From a virus, in IMG/VR virus record IMGVR_UViG_3300009545_000003, positions 1-64,000 of that record: DNA of 64,000 nt; one strand, 5' to 3'. Below the pieces are notes generated by a model, which saw nothing but the letters and a program-made list of their open reading frames with translations, was not told the origin of the DNA and searched no databases. The translations under genes were made by a program, and so were the position numbers. Shown here one piece after another: positions 53,779 through 61,388 of this stretch; the first letter of the stretch is position 1; the number at the start of each line of letters is the position of its first letter.

Positions 53779-54585
53779 TTAAAGTTCTGACGCCGGAGCA
53801 TCATCCGTCGGGAAATCTGTATCAGCTGCTTCTCCTGTGGTATCGACCTTGATGTTCATTGCACGAAGAGCAGAGAAATTCTGCTCCATTTGCTTGAACA
53901 AATCTTGATCGACAAAACCGGCTGGCACGAGTTTCTTTTCGTACCATTCATTGTTTCCGTCTCTCATTGTGACGACCTGAATCTTATACTTCTTCGCATA
54001 CATCGGAAGTCTAGTCAGTCTCACATTAGCAAGGAACTGTTTTGAAAGACGAAGTCCAGTTGATTTGTAGCTCGTAGCGATAGGCATCGGATCTGAAGTC
54101 AAAGTGAAGCACATCAGATTGTGATACATCGTGCAGAGCGGTGGATTACTTGTATCCTCTGCCACTGTTGATCCATTACCCCAGGCACTGTACTGACATG
54201 AAGCACAGCCTACTGGACAAATGCTTCCGCCATCAATACCATTCGCTGACATACACTCAACACCGCCACCTTCATCAATCGGAAAATACTTAATCCGATT
54301 ACGGAAGAAAAACAGAGGAACTAATTCAAGTGTTTCTCCGTAGATCTCCTGGGTAACGCTATTGAATAACTGTCCTTCAGCGAGACCTTCAATGTACGCT
54401 TTGTCATTCTTTCTCTTTTGCGGAGAAAGTGCCTGGCAAAGTCCTAAACGAGGTAGGAGTATATCAGAATTCTCAACATCTTCCATACCCTTCTGATGTC
54501 CGACCTCACTTCGCATCCATTCAGGAACTTCTGAATTGTTTGCGAGCGCCGAGTTTTTTGTTTGAGTGATTTCTGTTTTACTCAT
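53779..54585 (-). CDS. Cysteine-containing replication-associated protein, possibly SSB-like
   Basis: The protein has 268 residues. ENSDILLPRLGLCQALSPQ, EGQLFNSVTQEIYGETLELVPLFFFRNRIKYFP, then CPVGCASCQYSAWG ... LCTMYHN hold a conserved cysteine cluster likely to bind zinc. TSYKSTGLRLSKQFLANV and a C-terminal acidic tail (DTDFPTDDAPASEL) follow. An acidic tail and position beside primase and the small helical gene suggest a single-stranded-DNA-binding or recombination mediator role, by analogy only. Confidence 0.6.
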   Translation of the reverse strand: MSKTEITQTKNSALANNSEVPEWMRSEVGHQKGMEDVENSDILLPRLGLCQALSPQKRKNDKAYIEGLAEGQLFNSVTQEIYGETLELVPLFFFRNRIKYFPIDEGGGVECMSANGIDGGSICPVGCASCQYSAWGNGSTVAEDTSNPPLCTMYHNLMCFTLTSDPMPIATSYKSTGLRLSKQFLANVRLTRLPMYAKKYKIQVVTMRDGNNEWYEKKLVPAGFVDQDLFKQMEQNFSALRAMNIKVDTTGEAADTDFPTDDAPASEL

Positions 54586-55093
54586 CTAGGTTGCTTGCCC
54601 CTCTCACGGTTATGCTCTGTTTGAAATACGTGTTAATTCCTGGTGGAACATCCTCACTGTTAGTGAGTTTCTGCTTCACCATGGAACTCATCGTCTGGTA
54701 GTTGACAGTAAATAGATCCTCAAGACCGTTCTCCTTGATCCATTTGTAGAATGATTCTCTGTCAGCTACTGAGCAGTAGACGTCATCCTTGATCGTAAGT
54801 GAAACGCCACCGTCCAACTTGACGGAATTCATCGATTCACCTTCAAGGAAGTCTACTAAGATTTGATTCATCGCTTCTATGGTTAAGTTTTCTTCCTTAA
54901 CCTTAGATTCATATTCTGCTTTTCGAATCTTAGCATGAACAAGAACATCGCCAAAATGCTTCGCGTTTAGAGGAATCTCTTGTTCTCTTAAGAGAGTCTT
55001 AATTCTTTCCTTTTCAGCGCTGACCCTCTGTTGGTACTCTGGCTCCCCAGAGAACTTGGTTATCTGATCCTTCAGATGTGAGTACTTTCCCAT
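54578..55093 (-). CDS. Conserved-looking phage protein near replication genes
   Basis: I take ATG 55093 (AGGAG 6 nt upstream), giving 171 residues. The N-terminal half is helical (IKTLLREQEIPLNAKHFGDVLVHAKIRKAEYESKVKEE). The C-terminal half, KLDGGVSLTIKDDVYCSVADRESFYKWIKENGLEDLFTVNYQTMSSMVKQKL, is reminiscent of proteins paired with the cysteine-cluster gene downstream in related phages. It overlaps that gene by 8 nt. Function unknown. Confidence 0.7.
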   Translation of the reverse strand: MGKYSHLKDQITKFSGEPEYQQRVSAEKERIKTLLREQEIPLNAKHFGDVLVHAKIRKAEYESKVKEENLTIEAMNQILVDFLEGESMNSVKLDGGVSLTIKDDVYCSVADRESFYKWIKENGLEDLFTVNYQTMSSMVKQKLTNSEDVPPGINTYFKQSITVRGASNLDE

Positions 55094-55358
55094 TAGTTTC
55101 TCCTGGTCCAAACACTGTTGGAACAAAAATGTTTTGTCTTAGTGGTATTGTTCTGTTCTTAAGTTTGTCTTCTTCCTCCCATTTATTAAGGAGTTTTTGT
55201 CCCTTTTCTCTCCACTCGAGTAGTTCTTCTAGAAAAGCTAAAGTTCTACCAGAAGACTTTACTACGTCTTGTGGAACTTTTGATCCTTTTTGCATTCTGT
55301 GAAGAACGCTCCATGACTCAATTTCACTCTTCAAAAGAGCGTTTGGATCTGTTGCCAT
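55014..55358 (-). CDS. Unknown protein (114 aa)
   Basis: The protein has 114 residues with charged helices (WSVLHRMQKGSKVPQDVVKSSGRTLAFLEELLEWREKGQKLLNKWEEEDKL). The C-terminal 25 residues overlap the start of the next gene by 80 nt, a large overlap that may mean a shorter product. No family recognised. Confidence 0.65.
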   Translation of the reverse strand: MATDPNALLKSEIESWSVLHRMQKGSKVPQDVVKSSGRTLAFLEELLEWREKGQKLLNKWEEEDKLKNRTIPLRQNIFVPTVFGPGETNGKVLTSEGSDNQVLWGARVPTEGQR

Positions 55359-55361
55359 GTT

Positions 55362-55631
55362 TCATCCTTTGTCTTTAGGGCACTTAAAATCATCAAGTAC
55401 CCTAATCGGTTTTCGATACTTTGTTATTTCTCCACAGTTACATTCTACAGTACCAATCCGACCCTTGTATACTCCACGAAGTATTGGAGTAGAAGTAACT
55501 GCATAATGAGATTTTTTCTTTTCTGCTTGCCTTCTCGTTTTCAATTCTGTTAAAAGTGTAAGTTTTTCTCGAGCATTATGAATCATTATGTCGAGAATTT
55601 GATCTGATCCGCCGAAATCAGAATGGCACAT
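55362..55631 (-). CDS. Zinc-ribbon protein (89 aa)
   Basis: The protein has 89 residues. A helical, basic first half (AREKLTLLTELKTRRQAEKKK) is followed by a beta and zinc segment: GTVECNCGEITKYRKPIRVLDDFKCPK, with C-x-C and a later C. It overlaps the helicase gene by 14 nt at its start, suggesting it may be a helicase partner. Function unknown. Confidence 0.65.
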   Translation of the reverse strand: MCHSDFGGSDQILDIMIHNAREKLTLLTELKTRRQAEKKKSHYAVTSTPILRGVYKGRIGTVECNCGEITKYRKPIRVLDDFKCPKDKG

Positions 55632-57126
55632 CGTTTTCCTCCTGCATTATTTCTGCTACCCAGCGTGAAGTTGTCCACTCTGCGAGTTTTTCATGATTAC
55701 GAAGAGCTTTCAAAATTATACCGCTTGCTGTTCGTTCTCTGTTTGGTCCGACAACAACATAGTCTTGGAATAGAGCTTGGAATCGTTGACCTGGGCGATG
55801 TACTCTATCTTCACTCTGGGCTCTAGTTAGTAGAGAGTGATCGTTGGATAGATAGTCGACGTTGGAACACTTAGTGAAGTTATGACCAAACCTTCCGGCC
55901 TGTGGCTGACCAATAAGGAGAGCCGGGCCTTCTGGATCTGGTGAATCTGGACGAAAGAGAGAAATAGCGTCTGACCTAACAGTTTTAGACTGTCCTCCTT
56001 GTAGCACACGAACTTCAAGTCCTTCGAACCTCTCTTTGGCCATTCTTTCAAGACGAGCAATTTCTGGTCTAAACCTACACCATGTAATAAGTCTGAATCC
56101 AGGGTCTTGTTCAATCCTGAATTCAAGATAGTCCAAGAACGAAGTCGTAAGTTCACATCCAACTTCCACAACTTGAGGTTCATCACTTTCTTCATCTTTC
56201 ACACCACCTAAGAATCCTGAACAAATCTGCGCCAGTCTAAGTGACTTGACTGGCGCAGTAGTTACGACAGATACTTCATCTGTATTATTAAGATAAGCTA
56301 CGAATTCGTCCCTCATCGAGCAGTAAATTTCCCATGTCTTAGATGACAACTTTACTTCACGAAGGGGCGCTTTCATTTTAGGAAGAATATCTAGACACTG
56401 AGATTTTAGTCTACGCAACACCCACGGCTTTATCTTAGCTTGTATTTCTTCTATATAGTAAAATCCAATGATCTGCTTATTCATGTAACCACCCATTTTA
56501 GCGTGGTGGTTTCGGAAAGCATAGTAGTTTTTGAAACCTAATATAGCAGGATCTAAGAAAGCGAACTGAGAATATAGACCAAGAATTGAGTTACCTACTG
56601 GTGTGCCATTCATGATAGTTCGTCGAGATGCTTTAGGTCTAATCATCATGACGCCCTTAGTCTGAGCCGCTTTGAAATTGGATATGGTAGATGATTCATC
56701 TACTACAGCCCAAAACTTTCTACCAGCTAGCATTGCTAGGAGATTTCTAACGTGAGCAATATTTCTCAAAAGCTCTACGGATACTACAACCCACAGTAAA
56801 CCCTTTGACTTGTCTGGCAGCCTAACACTACGACTAGTAAACTCGTGAATAATGCCAGGAACGAAACTATGCTCAATAATCTGAGAAAATGTTGGGTGAA
56901 TCCACACGTCTTTAACTTGTGCTGGACAAATGATAAGAACACAATCTATCTCCTTATGCTCATATAAGAAACACGCAGTATCAATAACTTGCTTTGTCTT
57001 GCCGGCTCCCATTTCATCAAGAAGGCCAAACGCCGCATTATTGTACAGAGCTTGAACACCATCAAATTGGTGATCAAAAGGTACATATCGGCACTTAGAC
57101 CAGTCAAAAGACCGCACGTCTTGCAT
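55618..57126 (-). CDS. SNF2-family DNA translocase/helicase
   Basis: The protein has 502 residues. GLLDEMGAGKTKQVIDTACFL (Walker A) and WAVVDESSTISNFKAA (Walker B; DESS replaces the usual DEAH) lie in domain 1, with RRTIMNGTPVGNS as motif III. Domain 2 has LITWCRFRPEIARLERMA, LLIGQPQAGRFGHNFTKCS and SEDRVHRPGQRFQAL, the SNF2 motif VI. Related phage proteins move along DNA to clear bound proteins or remodel forks. It has a roughly 240-nt structured non-coding region just upstream. Confidence 0.9.
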   Translation of the reverse strand: MQDVRSFDWSKCRYVPFDHQFDGVQALYNNAAFGLLDEMGAGKTKQVIDTACFLYEHKEIDCVLIICPAQVKDVWIHPTFSQIIEHSFVPGIIHEFTSRSVRLPDKSKGLLWVVVSVELLRNIAHVRNLLAMLAGRKFWAVVDESSTISNFKAAQTKGVMMIRPKASRRTIMNGTPVGNSILGLYSQFAFLDPAILGFKNYYAFRNHHAKMGGYMNKQIIGFYYIEEIQAKIKPWVLRRLKSQCLDILPKMKAPLREVKLSSKTWEIYCSMRDEFVAYLNNTDEVSVVTTAPVKSLRLAQICSGFLGGVKDEESDEPQVVEVGCELTTSFLDYLEFRIEQDPGFRLITWCRFRPEIARLERMAKERFEGLEVRVLQGGQSKTVRSDAISLFRPDSPDPEGPALLIGQPQAGRFGHNFTKCSNVDYLSNDHSLLTRAQSEDRVHRPGQRFQALFQDYVVVGPNRERTASGIILKALRNHEKLAEWTTSRWVAEIMQEENDVPF

Positions 57127-57139
57127 AACCCGTTTTTCC

Positions 57140-57390
57140 CTTCAGATATTAGGTAACTTATTCACGGCTCCTAAACATACACTCGGCATGGTGTTCCCGA
57201 TTACGGAGTATCTTTCCGGGTCGGTTGAGTGTACAAACTACATCCAGTCTTATGGCCAATCTTTCGCTCTCAGACTAGTAGAGCCGTGAATAAGGTACCC
57301 GACTGGTTTGGCTCCGCAAAGTAACCGCCAAGTAAAATCTCTGCGCCGTACCTTCCAGTCTTATCTTTACGGTGTTACCCTTATCGGGTA
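57140..57390 (-). ncRNA. Large structured non-coding region
   Basis: On the minus strand GGTACCTTATTCACGGCTC (57299-57281) pairs with GAGCCGTGAATAAGTTACC (57170-57152) at 18 of 19 positions, enclosing 110 nt. That loop has its own nested pairing (TACACTC / GAGTGTA around an inner CCCG / CGGG). To the 5' side are TACCC-GATAA-GGGTA, an ACCGTA / TACGG pair and CGCAGAG / CTTTGCG, plus two copies of CCAGTCTTAT (57244-57253, 57355-57364 on plus) that can both pair with GACTGG at 57301-57306. The region lacks any coding frame and its first hairpin overlaps the stop codon of the gene at 57381. A regulatory leader, ribozyme-like or large phage RNA are possibilities. Confidence 0.6.
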
Positions 57391-57689
57391 ATTTCTTCAT
57401 CTTCTTCATCTGGATCTTCAGGACCAGAAAATCTTGCCCGAAGAATTACCTTACACTTTTCTTCAGAAAATCTATAAGGATTCTCATAGATTTCTGCTAG
57501 AAGCTCAGATTCCCCATCATAACTTACTCGAACCAATAGAAACTGACAATCAGGTTCTACAGGAACAACCATAAGTTTGTCTTCGAACCCCAGGCCTTCT
57601 TCATACTCCGGCACCAAATCTTCTGGTAATCCAAGAGCAACATCAAAAGGACTGGCGTCAACTCGAATGAGCAGCGCCGTCGATGCCAT
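57381..57689 (-). CDS. Unknown acidic protein (102 aa)
   Basis: The protein has 102 residues. GGAG precedes the ATG at 57689. Beta-like segments (LLIRVDASPFDVALGL, KLMVVPVEPDCQFLLVRVSYDG) end in an acidic tail (PEDPDEEDEEITR). Its stop codon sits in the first hairpin of the downstream structured region. No family recognised. Confidence 0.75.
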   Translation of the reverse strand: MASTALLIRVDASPFDVALGLPEDLVPEYEEGLGFEDKLMVVPVEPDCQFLLVRVSYDGESELLAEIYENPYRFSEEKCKVILRARFSGPEDPDEEDEEITR

Positions 57690-58176
57690 TTTTCTCCTCT
57701 AGAGAATTTATGAATCCGTTGAGAGTGGGCCAATAATAGGGGGCCGATATATCTATCGTCTCGTCTTTCCAGAACTGGCCGTAGTGTTGCGGGAATTTTC
57801 TTACAAGATTACATCTGTGAGAATAGTGGAACTCCTCGCAACCTAACCAGGCTGGAGGTTCTTGTGAATCTGTATCGTAGCTGGGAACTACTATAGAATT
57901 AATGTAACCTCTTGAGCACCACTCACCTATCGCACACGCTATATATAATTTGAGCCATTCTTCATGACCCGACCACATCTGTACGGCAGGGTGTCTACGC
58001 CAGTGAGAAAAAGTTCGATCGAAAGGAACTAACGTGCCTAGACTCTGAGGGAGATACGGTTTGTTCTCCAAGATCTCTAGAATCTGGCCTGCTTCTACCC
58101 GTTGTTTTCCGAGTCTTCTAAGATCTAGAAACTCCATCGATTTTACAAATGAAGTTACAGGTAGAAAGGTTTGCAT
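57658..58176 (-). CDS. Pyrimidine dimer DNA glycosylase-like (MSMEG_6728/DenV type)
   Basis: The protein has 172 residues. MQTFLPVTSFVKSMEFLDLRRLGKQRVEAGQILEILENK, then FSHWRRHPAVQMWSGHEEWLKLYIACAIGEWCSRGY, match the pyrimidine-dimer excision family whose members recognise UV-damaged DNA. Key residues (the R-L-G-K-Q-R box, H-P-A-V-x-M-W) are present. It may repair damaged phage DNA, although some members are annotated without biochemical proof. It overlaps the following gene by 32 nt. Confidence 0.82.
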   Translation of the reverse strand: MQTFLPVTSFVKSMEFLDLRRLGKQRVEAGQILEILENKPYLPQSLGTLVPFDRTFSHWRRHPAVQMWSGHEEWLKLYIACAIGEWCSRGYINSIVVPSYDTDSQEPPAWLGCEEFHYSHRCNLVRKFPQHYGQFWKDETIDISAPYYWPTLNGFINSLEEKNGIDGAAHSS

Positions 58177-58177
58177 G

Positions 58178-58384
58178 TTAAGCTGCCATCTCCTCAGGCC
58201 AGATTACTTCGATTGATTCCCCAACAGCACTTGCAATTGCTTTCATCGTTTTAAGAGTGACATTTTTTCCTTGTTTAGCATTCCAGAGCGTCATCCTAGT
58301 CAAACCAGTAGTTTCACAGATTTGATCATCGGAAATTCCTTTCTGCTCCATTAATTCGGCAATTCTATTTGCGTGCACTGACAT
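58178..58384 (-). CDS. XRE-family HTH regulator
   Basis: The protein has 68 residues, a single Cro/C1-type helix-turn-helix: ANRIAELMEQKGISDDQICETTGLTRMTLWNAKQGKNVTLKTMKAIASAVG. Its gene comes first after promoter P3 (58444-58473). It probably controls the leftward early transcript or itself. GGAGAAGAAG lies upstream of the ATG. Confidence 0.88.
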   Translation of the reverse strand: MSVHANRIAELMEQKGISDDQICETTGLTRMTLWNAKQGKNVTLKTMKAIASAVGESIEVIWPEEMAA

Positions 58385-58443
58385 AATACTTCTTCTCCTA
58401 TGGTTGGCAGAATCGTTTGTTATATGATTTACTCTATAGTATT

Positions 58444-58473
58444 ATTATATAACAACTTAATATCGGATGTAAA
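58444..58473 (-). promoter_or_regulatory. Early promoter P3 (CCGATA class)
   Basis: The minus-strand TTTACA (58473-58468), an 18-bp spacer with TCCGATATTAAGTT, and TATAAT (58449-58444) match P1 and P2. It reads into the HTH gene and on to the pyrimidine-dimer, acidic-protein and SNF2 genes. The spacer CCGATA core is the best evidence that the three are regulated alike. Confidence 0.7.
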
Positions 58474-58492
58474 ATACTTTTTAAACTTTGTT

Positions 58493-58945
58493 TCATCGCT
58501 TATTTAGGTGTACAAGTGTTAAGAAGTCTTCCCATTGTTTAGATTCACCGTCTAATTCATAATGATCATAGTGCTGTCCACAAAGTCTTTCAAAACCTCC
58601 TTGTGACTGTATCGAGTAAATTAAAGAAGTACCCCAAGGAAATTTCCATTCATGAGTTCCTGCATTTAGTAGACCATTGAGTTTAAGAAAGATATCGAAA
58701 TGTTCCATCTCAAAATCTCTCTTACTTTTCTCTGAGGCAAAAACATAAAGAATTCTAGAATTTGGAGTTAAAAGATTCTTGAAGAACTGACGTTCTTGCT
58801 CAATTTTAGAAATCAGACTCCGTCTCAGTCCAGAAGACTGTGTCAATCTGAATTTCGGGTTCTTTGGGTTCTTCACCGCCTCCACGAACTGAGAATAGAA
58901 GCTTGATGAGGTAACAGAGTCCTTGTTCGTATTCTTCGCTGTCAT
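58493..58945 (-). CDS. Unknown protein, start uncertain
   Basis: The longest frame is 150 residues from 58945, but its first 47 residues overlap the previous gene in another frame, and there is no ATG or GTG between there and residue 81. The product probably starts near 58806 with a rare start codon or overlaps fully. The confident part has FAFASEKSKRDFEMEHFDIFLKLNGLLN-like sequence, aromatic and charged, no known family. Confidence 0.5.
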   Translation of the reverse strand: MTAKNTNKDSVTSSSFYSQFVEAVKNPKNPKFRLTQSSGLRRSLISKIEQERQFFKNLLTPNSRILYVFASEKSKRDFEMEHFDIFLKLNGLLNAGTHEWKFPWGTSLIYSIQSQGGFERLCGQHYDHYELDGESKQWEDFLTLVHLNKR

Positions 58946-59102
58946 AGTTTCCTATCCATTCTGAGGTTATTCGTAGCTCACCGTTATAGCCACGTAATTC
59001 GTAGTATCTACGCCATGAAAGAGCATGAACTAGCGTAGGTAAAGGCGACGAATTAAGAGGAACGTTAAAAGAGTCTACTACGTTGTATTCCCGTCTCTCC
59101 AC
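58806..59102 (-). CDS. Unknown protein (98 aa)
   Basis: The protein has 98 residues with LRITSEWIGNYDSEEYEQGLCYLIKLLFSV followed by an acidic tail (GGGEEPKEPEIQIDT). It overlaps the gene at 59065 by 38 nt and the frame at 58493 by up to 140 nt. No family recognised. Confidence 0.6.
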   Translation of the reverse strand: MERREYNVVDSFNVPLNSSPLPTLVHALSWRRYYELRGYNGELRITSEWIGNYDSEEYEQGLCYLIKLLFSVRGGGEEPKEPEIQIDTVFWTETESDF

Positions 59103-59415
59103 GTAATATCCTCACGATCTGATCTTCATGCATGCAGATGTTTCCTAGCCTGTTTAAAACGTCACTGGCCTGCATTCTAGCTTCATCTACCCAAACATAT
59201 CCCATCATGCCATCTTCTTTGAGGTGATCTGAAGCATGCCATAGAAAGTACATAGCGTCATTCGTAGTTTCAGGCCAATAATCCCAATGAAACTCCTCCG
59301 GATTAGGTTCTGTAACCCAGCCATAACTGAACCGGTCACAGATTTCAATCGCGCAGTCTAGAACAGGATCATCAACAGACCACCGTCTATACAATACAAG
59401 AGCAGTACAACTCAT
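59065..59415 (-). CDS. Unknown protein (116 aa)
   Basis: The protein has 116 residues, rich in tryptophan and acidic residues (EEFHWDYWPETTNDAMYFLWHASDHLKEDG). The ATG at 59415 overlaps the upstream lipoprotein-like stop as ATGA. No motif recognised. Confidence 0.65.
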   Translation of the reverse strand: MSCTALVLYRRWSVDDPVLDCAIEICDRFSYGWVTEPNPEEFHWDYWPETTNDAMYFLWHASDHLKEDGMMGYVWVDEARMQASDVLNRLGNICMHEDQIVRILRGETGIQRSRLF

Positions 59416-59678
59416 TTGATCCTCTCATAGTTGCATTCACGCTCTATCGAACTAACAGCTGTTGACATGGAGGTGTACGGCCTTGGATCTCTGTAAGGAT
59501 CTGCAATGAATATTTTCTCATCAAGTTGAATCAGTTCTCCGCAGATTTTACCATTAACTTTTAAGACCCAAGTGCTGTCCTTAGAGTTAAACCATCCTGT
59601 TGCCAACTTGTTCATTTCGGTAAGACAACCTGCAAGATAGGCAACGCCTATCAGCATGGTTACTAGAACGTATTTCAT
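59412..59678 (-). CDS. Putative lipoprotein / membrane protein
   Basis: The protein has 88 residues. MKYVLVTMLIGVAYLAGC is a short signal-like segment with lipobox LAGC (Cys at residue 18). The mature part contains WVLKVNGKICGELIQLDEKIF and RECNYERIK. Phage lipoproteins often block superinfection at the cell surface; that role is not shown here. It is coupled to its neighbours by ATGA overlaps. Confidence 0.65.
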   Translation of the reverse strand: MKYVLVTMLIGVAYLAGCLTEMNKLATGWFNSKDSTWVLKVNGKICGELIQLDEKIFIADPYRDPRPYTSMSTAVSSIERECNYERIK

Positions 59679-59860
59679 GAACGTTTTCCATCCTGTTCTA
59701 TCAGAATACTTTCAAAAGCTGTTGCTGGAAATGAATGCCAACCGCATTCAGATTGAAAGTGCATTACTCCAGTCTTACGATTGTGAGTCAACTTATAAAT
59801 CTCACCATCATATCGGCTACACGGACCGTCATGTTCTTTTAGTCTCAATCTCATCCACAT
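59675..59860 (-). CDS. Unknown protein (61 aa)
   Basis: The protein has 61 residues and a pattern of C at 14 and 39 with HFQSECGWHSF. The first ATG (59860) lies inside the previous gene (32-nt overlap); an internal ATG at 59854 is equally possible. No family recognised. Confidence 0.55.
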   Translation of the reverse strand: MWMRLRLKEHDGPCSRYDGEIYKLTHNRKTGVMHFQSECGWHSFPATAFESILIEQDGKRS

Positions 59861-60395
59861 CGAGTGCTCCTTCTCTGGGCTGCGCCTCTCGGGATCGAGC
59901 AGCTATTCCCGTCATTGCACTAGCACCGTTTTTCCATGCCTGTATGTCTTGCTTGAGCGCGGCATTCTCGCCCTGTAATCGGCAGTTCACTTGTTGCAGA
60001 TGGCTCAGATCATGAATGTGCGTAGCATTCGCTACTTCCAAATCGTGAATTTTGATCAGCGAGTTGCCATATGCGGAGCACAGTTCTTTTCCTTTGCGCT
60101 CGAAGTCGTCTCTCTCGGTGCGCAATTGCTCAATGTAAGATTCGGGAGCATAAACCTGTTTCTGTAGCTCACTGATCTGCTGGGCCTGGAGGGCTGAGTA
60201 TTCTTCAATCCACGTCGCTACATCAGCGACATCTAGATTACGTGAAGACGTGAAACCCTTTTTCCATAACCATTTCTTAATGTTCTCATGAATGTCTTCT
60301 CCTATTTTTCCTTGGCATACATGCGTATCAGTTATGCAGTTATAGGCTTTACCACATTGGCTGCAAACTACTGGTCCACCTATAGTTTGTTCCAT
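59829..60395 (-). CDS. Zinc-finger plus coiled-coil protein
   Basis: The protein has 188 residues. The N-terminal VVCSQCGKAYNCITDTHVC is a CxxC-x~13-C zinc site. Residues about 65-150 form a long coiled coil (SALQAQQISELQKQVYAPESYIEQLRTERDDFERKGKEL). Its codons are more GC-rich than those of neighbours, suggesting recent acquisition. Function unknown. Confidence 0.65.
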   Translation of the reverse strand: MEQTIGGPVVCSQCGKAYNCITDTHVCQGKIGEDIHENIKKWLWKKGFTSSRNLDVADVATWIEEYSALQAQQISELQKQVYAPESYIEQLRTERDDFERKGKELCSAYGNSLIKIHDLEVANATHIHDLSHLQQVNCRLQGENAALKQDIQAWKNGASAMTGIAARSREAQPREGALDVDEIETKRT

Positions 60396-60396
60396 T

Positions 60397-60855
60397 TTAC
60401 CCTCCAGTCACTTGCTGATCTTCTTCAACCTTAATCTGTAATCTACGCTGCAGAGCATTCGCTTCCTCAATATTCTTATTGAGTATAGCAAGTTGAAGGG
60501 CAATTTCTCCATGAAACACGATCTTTGCTCTTAGAGTCATGTCTTTGAGATTAGTCGTGAACATATCGATGGTCTGCTGAATTTCTCCTGGCGACATTAA
60601 GTGCATTCCTTTCTGTTCCATATACTTTCCGTTAGTCAAGACGTACATCGTAGTTTGATCGCTTTCGAATCCACTTCCAACAATCTTGTGACAACCAATG
60701 CAGAGATAGTGCCAGCTTCCTCGTATTCCGAAAGATGTGTGTTGACTGAGTGCCGTATCAAAGATGATTTTAGGGCTCTTTTGGGAGCAGCTTTCACACC
60801 TTTGGCTTCTGATCGGATTCATCTGGCTCAGCCCTCGTTGGTAGTAACATACCAT
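60397..60855 (-). CDS. Unknown protein with CxxC pairs
   Basis: The longest frame is 152 residues. The start may instead be ATG 60822 (MNPIRSQRC) because the region before it overlaps the previous gene. SQRCESCSQKS and YLCIGCHKIVG give two CxxC pairs. The rest is helical (LQLAILNKNIEEANALQRRLQIKVEE). Function unknown. Confidence 0.6.
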   Translation of the reverse strand: MVCYYQRGLSQMNPIRSQRCESCSQKSPKIIFDTALSQHTSFGIRGSWHYLCIGCHKIVGSGFESDQTTMYVLTNGKYMEQKGMHLMSPGEIQQTIDMFTTNLKDMTLRAKIVFHGEIALQLAILNKNIEEANALQRRLQIKVEEDQQVTGG

Positions 60856-60973
60856 TACTATTGCGACAGTATACGTTTCCTGAAGGTTTATGAAAATAGA
60901 ACTCAGTCTTAGTCTGCTTGGATAGGTCTGGAGATCTTACGATCTCCAGACTACAATGCTTACAGCGTATCAC
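60794..60973 (-). CDS. Zinc-ribbon microprotein (59 aa)
   Basis: The GTG start at 60973 overlaps the previous stop as GTGA. IRCKHCSLEIV gives a CxxC and VYCRN a later cysteine. The central part contains SKQTKTEFYFHKPSGN. It overlaps the next gene by up to 62 nt. Supported mainly by the coupling overlap and the ribosome site GGAGGACGC. Confidence 0.55.
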   Translation of the reverse strand: MIRCKHCSLEIVRSPDLSKQTKTEFYFHKPSGNVYCRNSNGMLLPTRAEPDESDQKPKV

Positions 60974-61197
60974 GCGTCCTCCGAAAAACTTCTTTCTGGC
61001 ATTGAAAAAGCGTGTGGAATCCCACAGATATTCGTAAGGTGCTTCTGGTAGTTTTGCATTCGACGGGCTATTTTGTTAGCCCAAATTTGTGCAGTGGTTT
61101 GGTCTTGAAAGCCGTTGTGTAAAACCCGGTCTTTCTCGATCGTTATGTCAACATAGAAGGGCTCACTTTCTGTTCTCTGTGCTATTATTACAGGCAC
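60970..61197 (-). CDS. Unknown protein (75 aa)
   Basis: I prefer GTG 61197 over TTG 61269 because the GTG has GGGGAG 4-5 nt upstream and removes a 61-nt overlap with the previous gene. The product is 75 residues (PVIIAQRTESEPFYVDITIEKDRVLHNGFQDQTTAQIWANKIARRMQ and so on), a beta-alpha sequence with no known family. Confidence 0.6.
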   Translation of the reverse strand: MPVIIAQRTESEPFYVDITIEKDRVLHNGFQDQTTAQIWANKIARRMQNYQKHLTNICGIPHAFSMPERSFSEDA

Positions 61198-61208
61198 TTT
61201 TCTCCCCT

Positions 61209-61388
61209 TTACTTCAGTTTGAGATACCCGCTTACTCCTTCCTTTTCTATAATATCTGGTCCTAGCCAACTCTCGAGAGACTCTATGGCTTTCTTTAACG
61301 CTCTCTTGTGTCCTTCAGAGCCCAGATTCTTGAAACGATATTTATCTAGTACGTGATCTCCTAGAGTAACTAGGATATAGTAAATCAC
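61209..61388 (-). CDS. Unknown small protein (59 aa)
   Basis: The GTG start at 61388 overlaps the previous stop as GTGA. The protein contains ILVTLGDHVLDKYRFKNLGSEGHKRALKKAIESLESWL, an amphipathic helical layout. TAA at 61209 is 11 nt before the next ribosome site. Support comes from coupling and spacing. Confidence 0.6.
   Translation of the reverse strand: MIYYILVTLGDHVLDKYRFKNLGSEGHKRALKKAIESLESWLGPDIIEKEGVSGYLKLK

Noticed and set aside
57140-57390. Group I intron or tRNA in the structured gap
   Set aside because: The region is too short for a group I core, flanking genes are complete, and no T-loop (GTTCRA) or acceptor arm could be drawn. A hammerhead-like CUGA...GAAA word lacks its stem II.
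59656-60015. Plus-strand frame of 119 codons
   Set aside because: Antisense to coupled minus-strand genes with zinc and coiled-coil motifs; all other genes from 37.5 to 64 kb run leftward.
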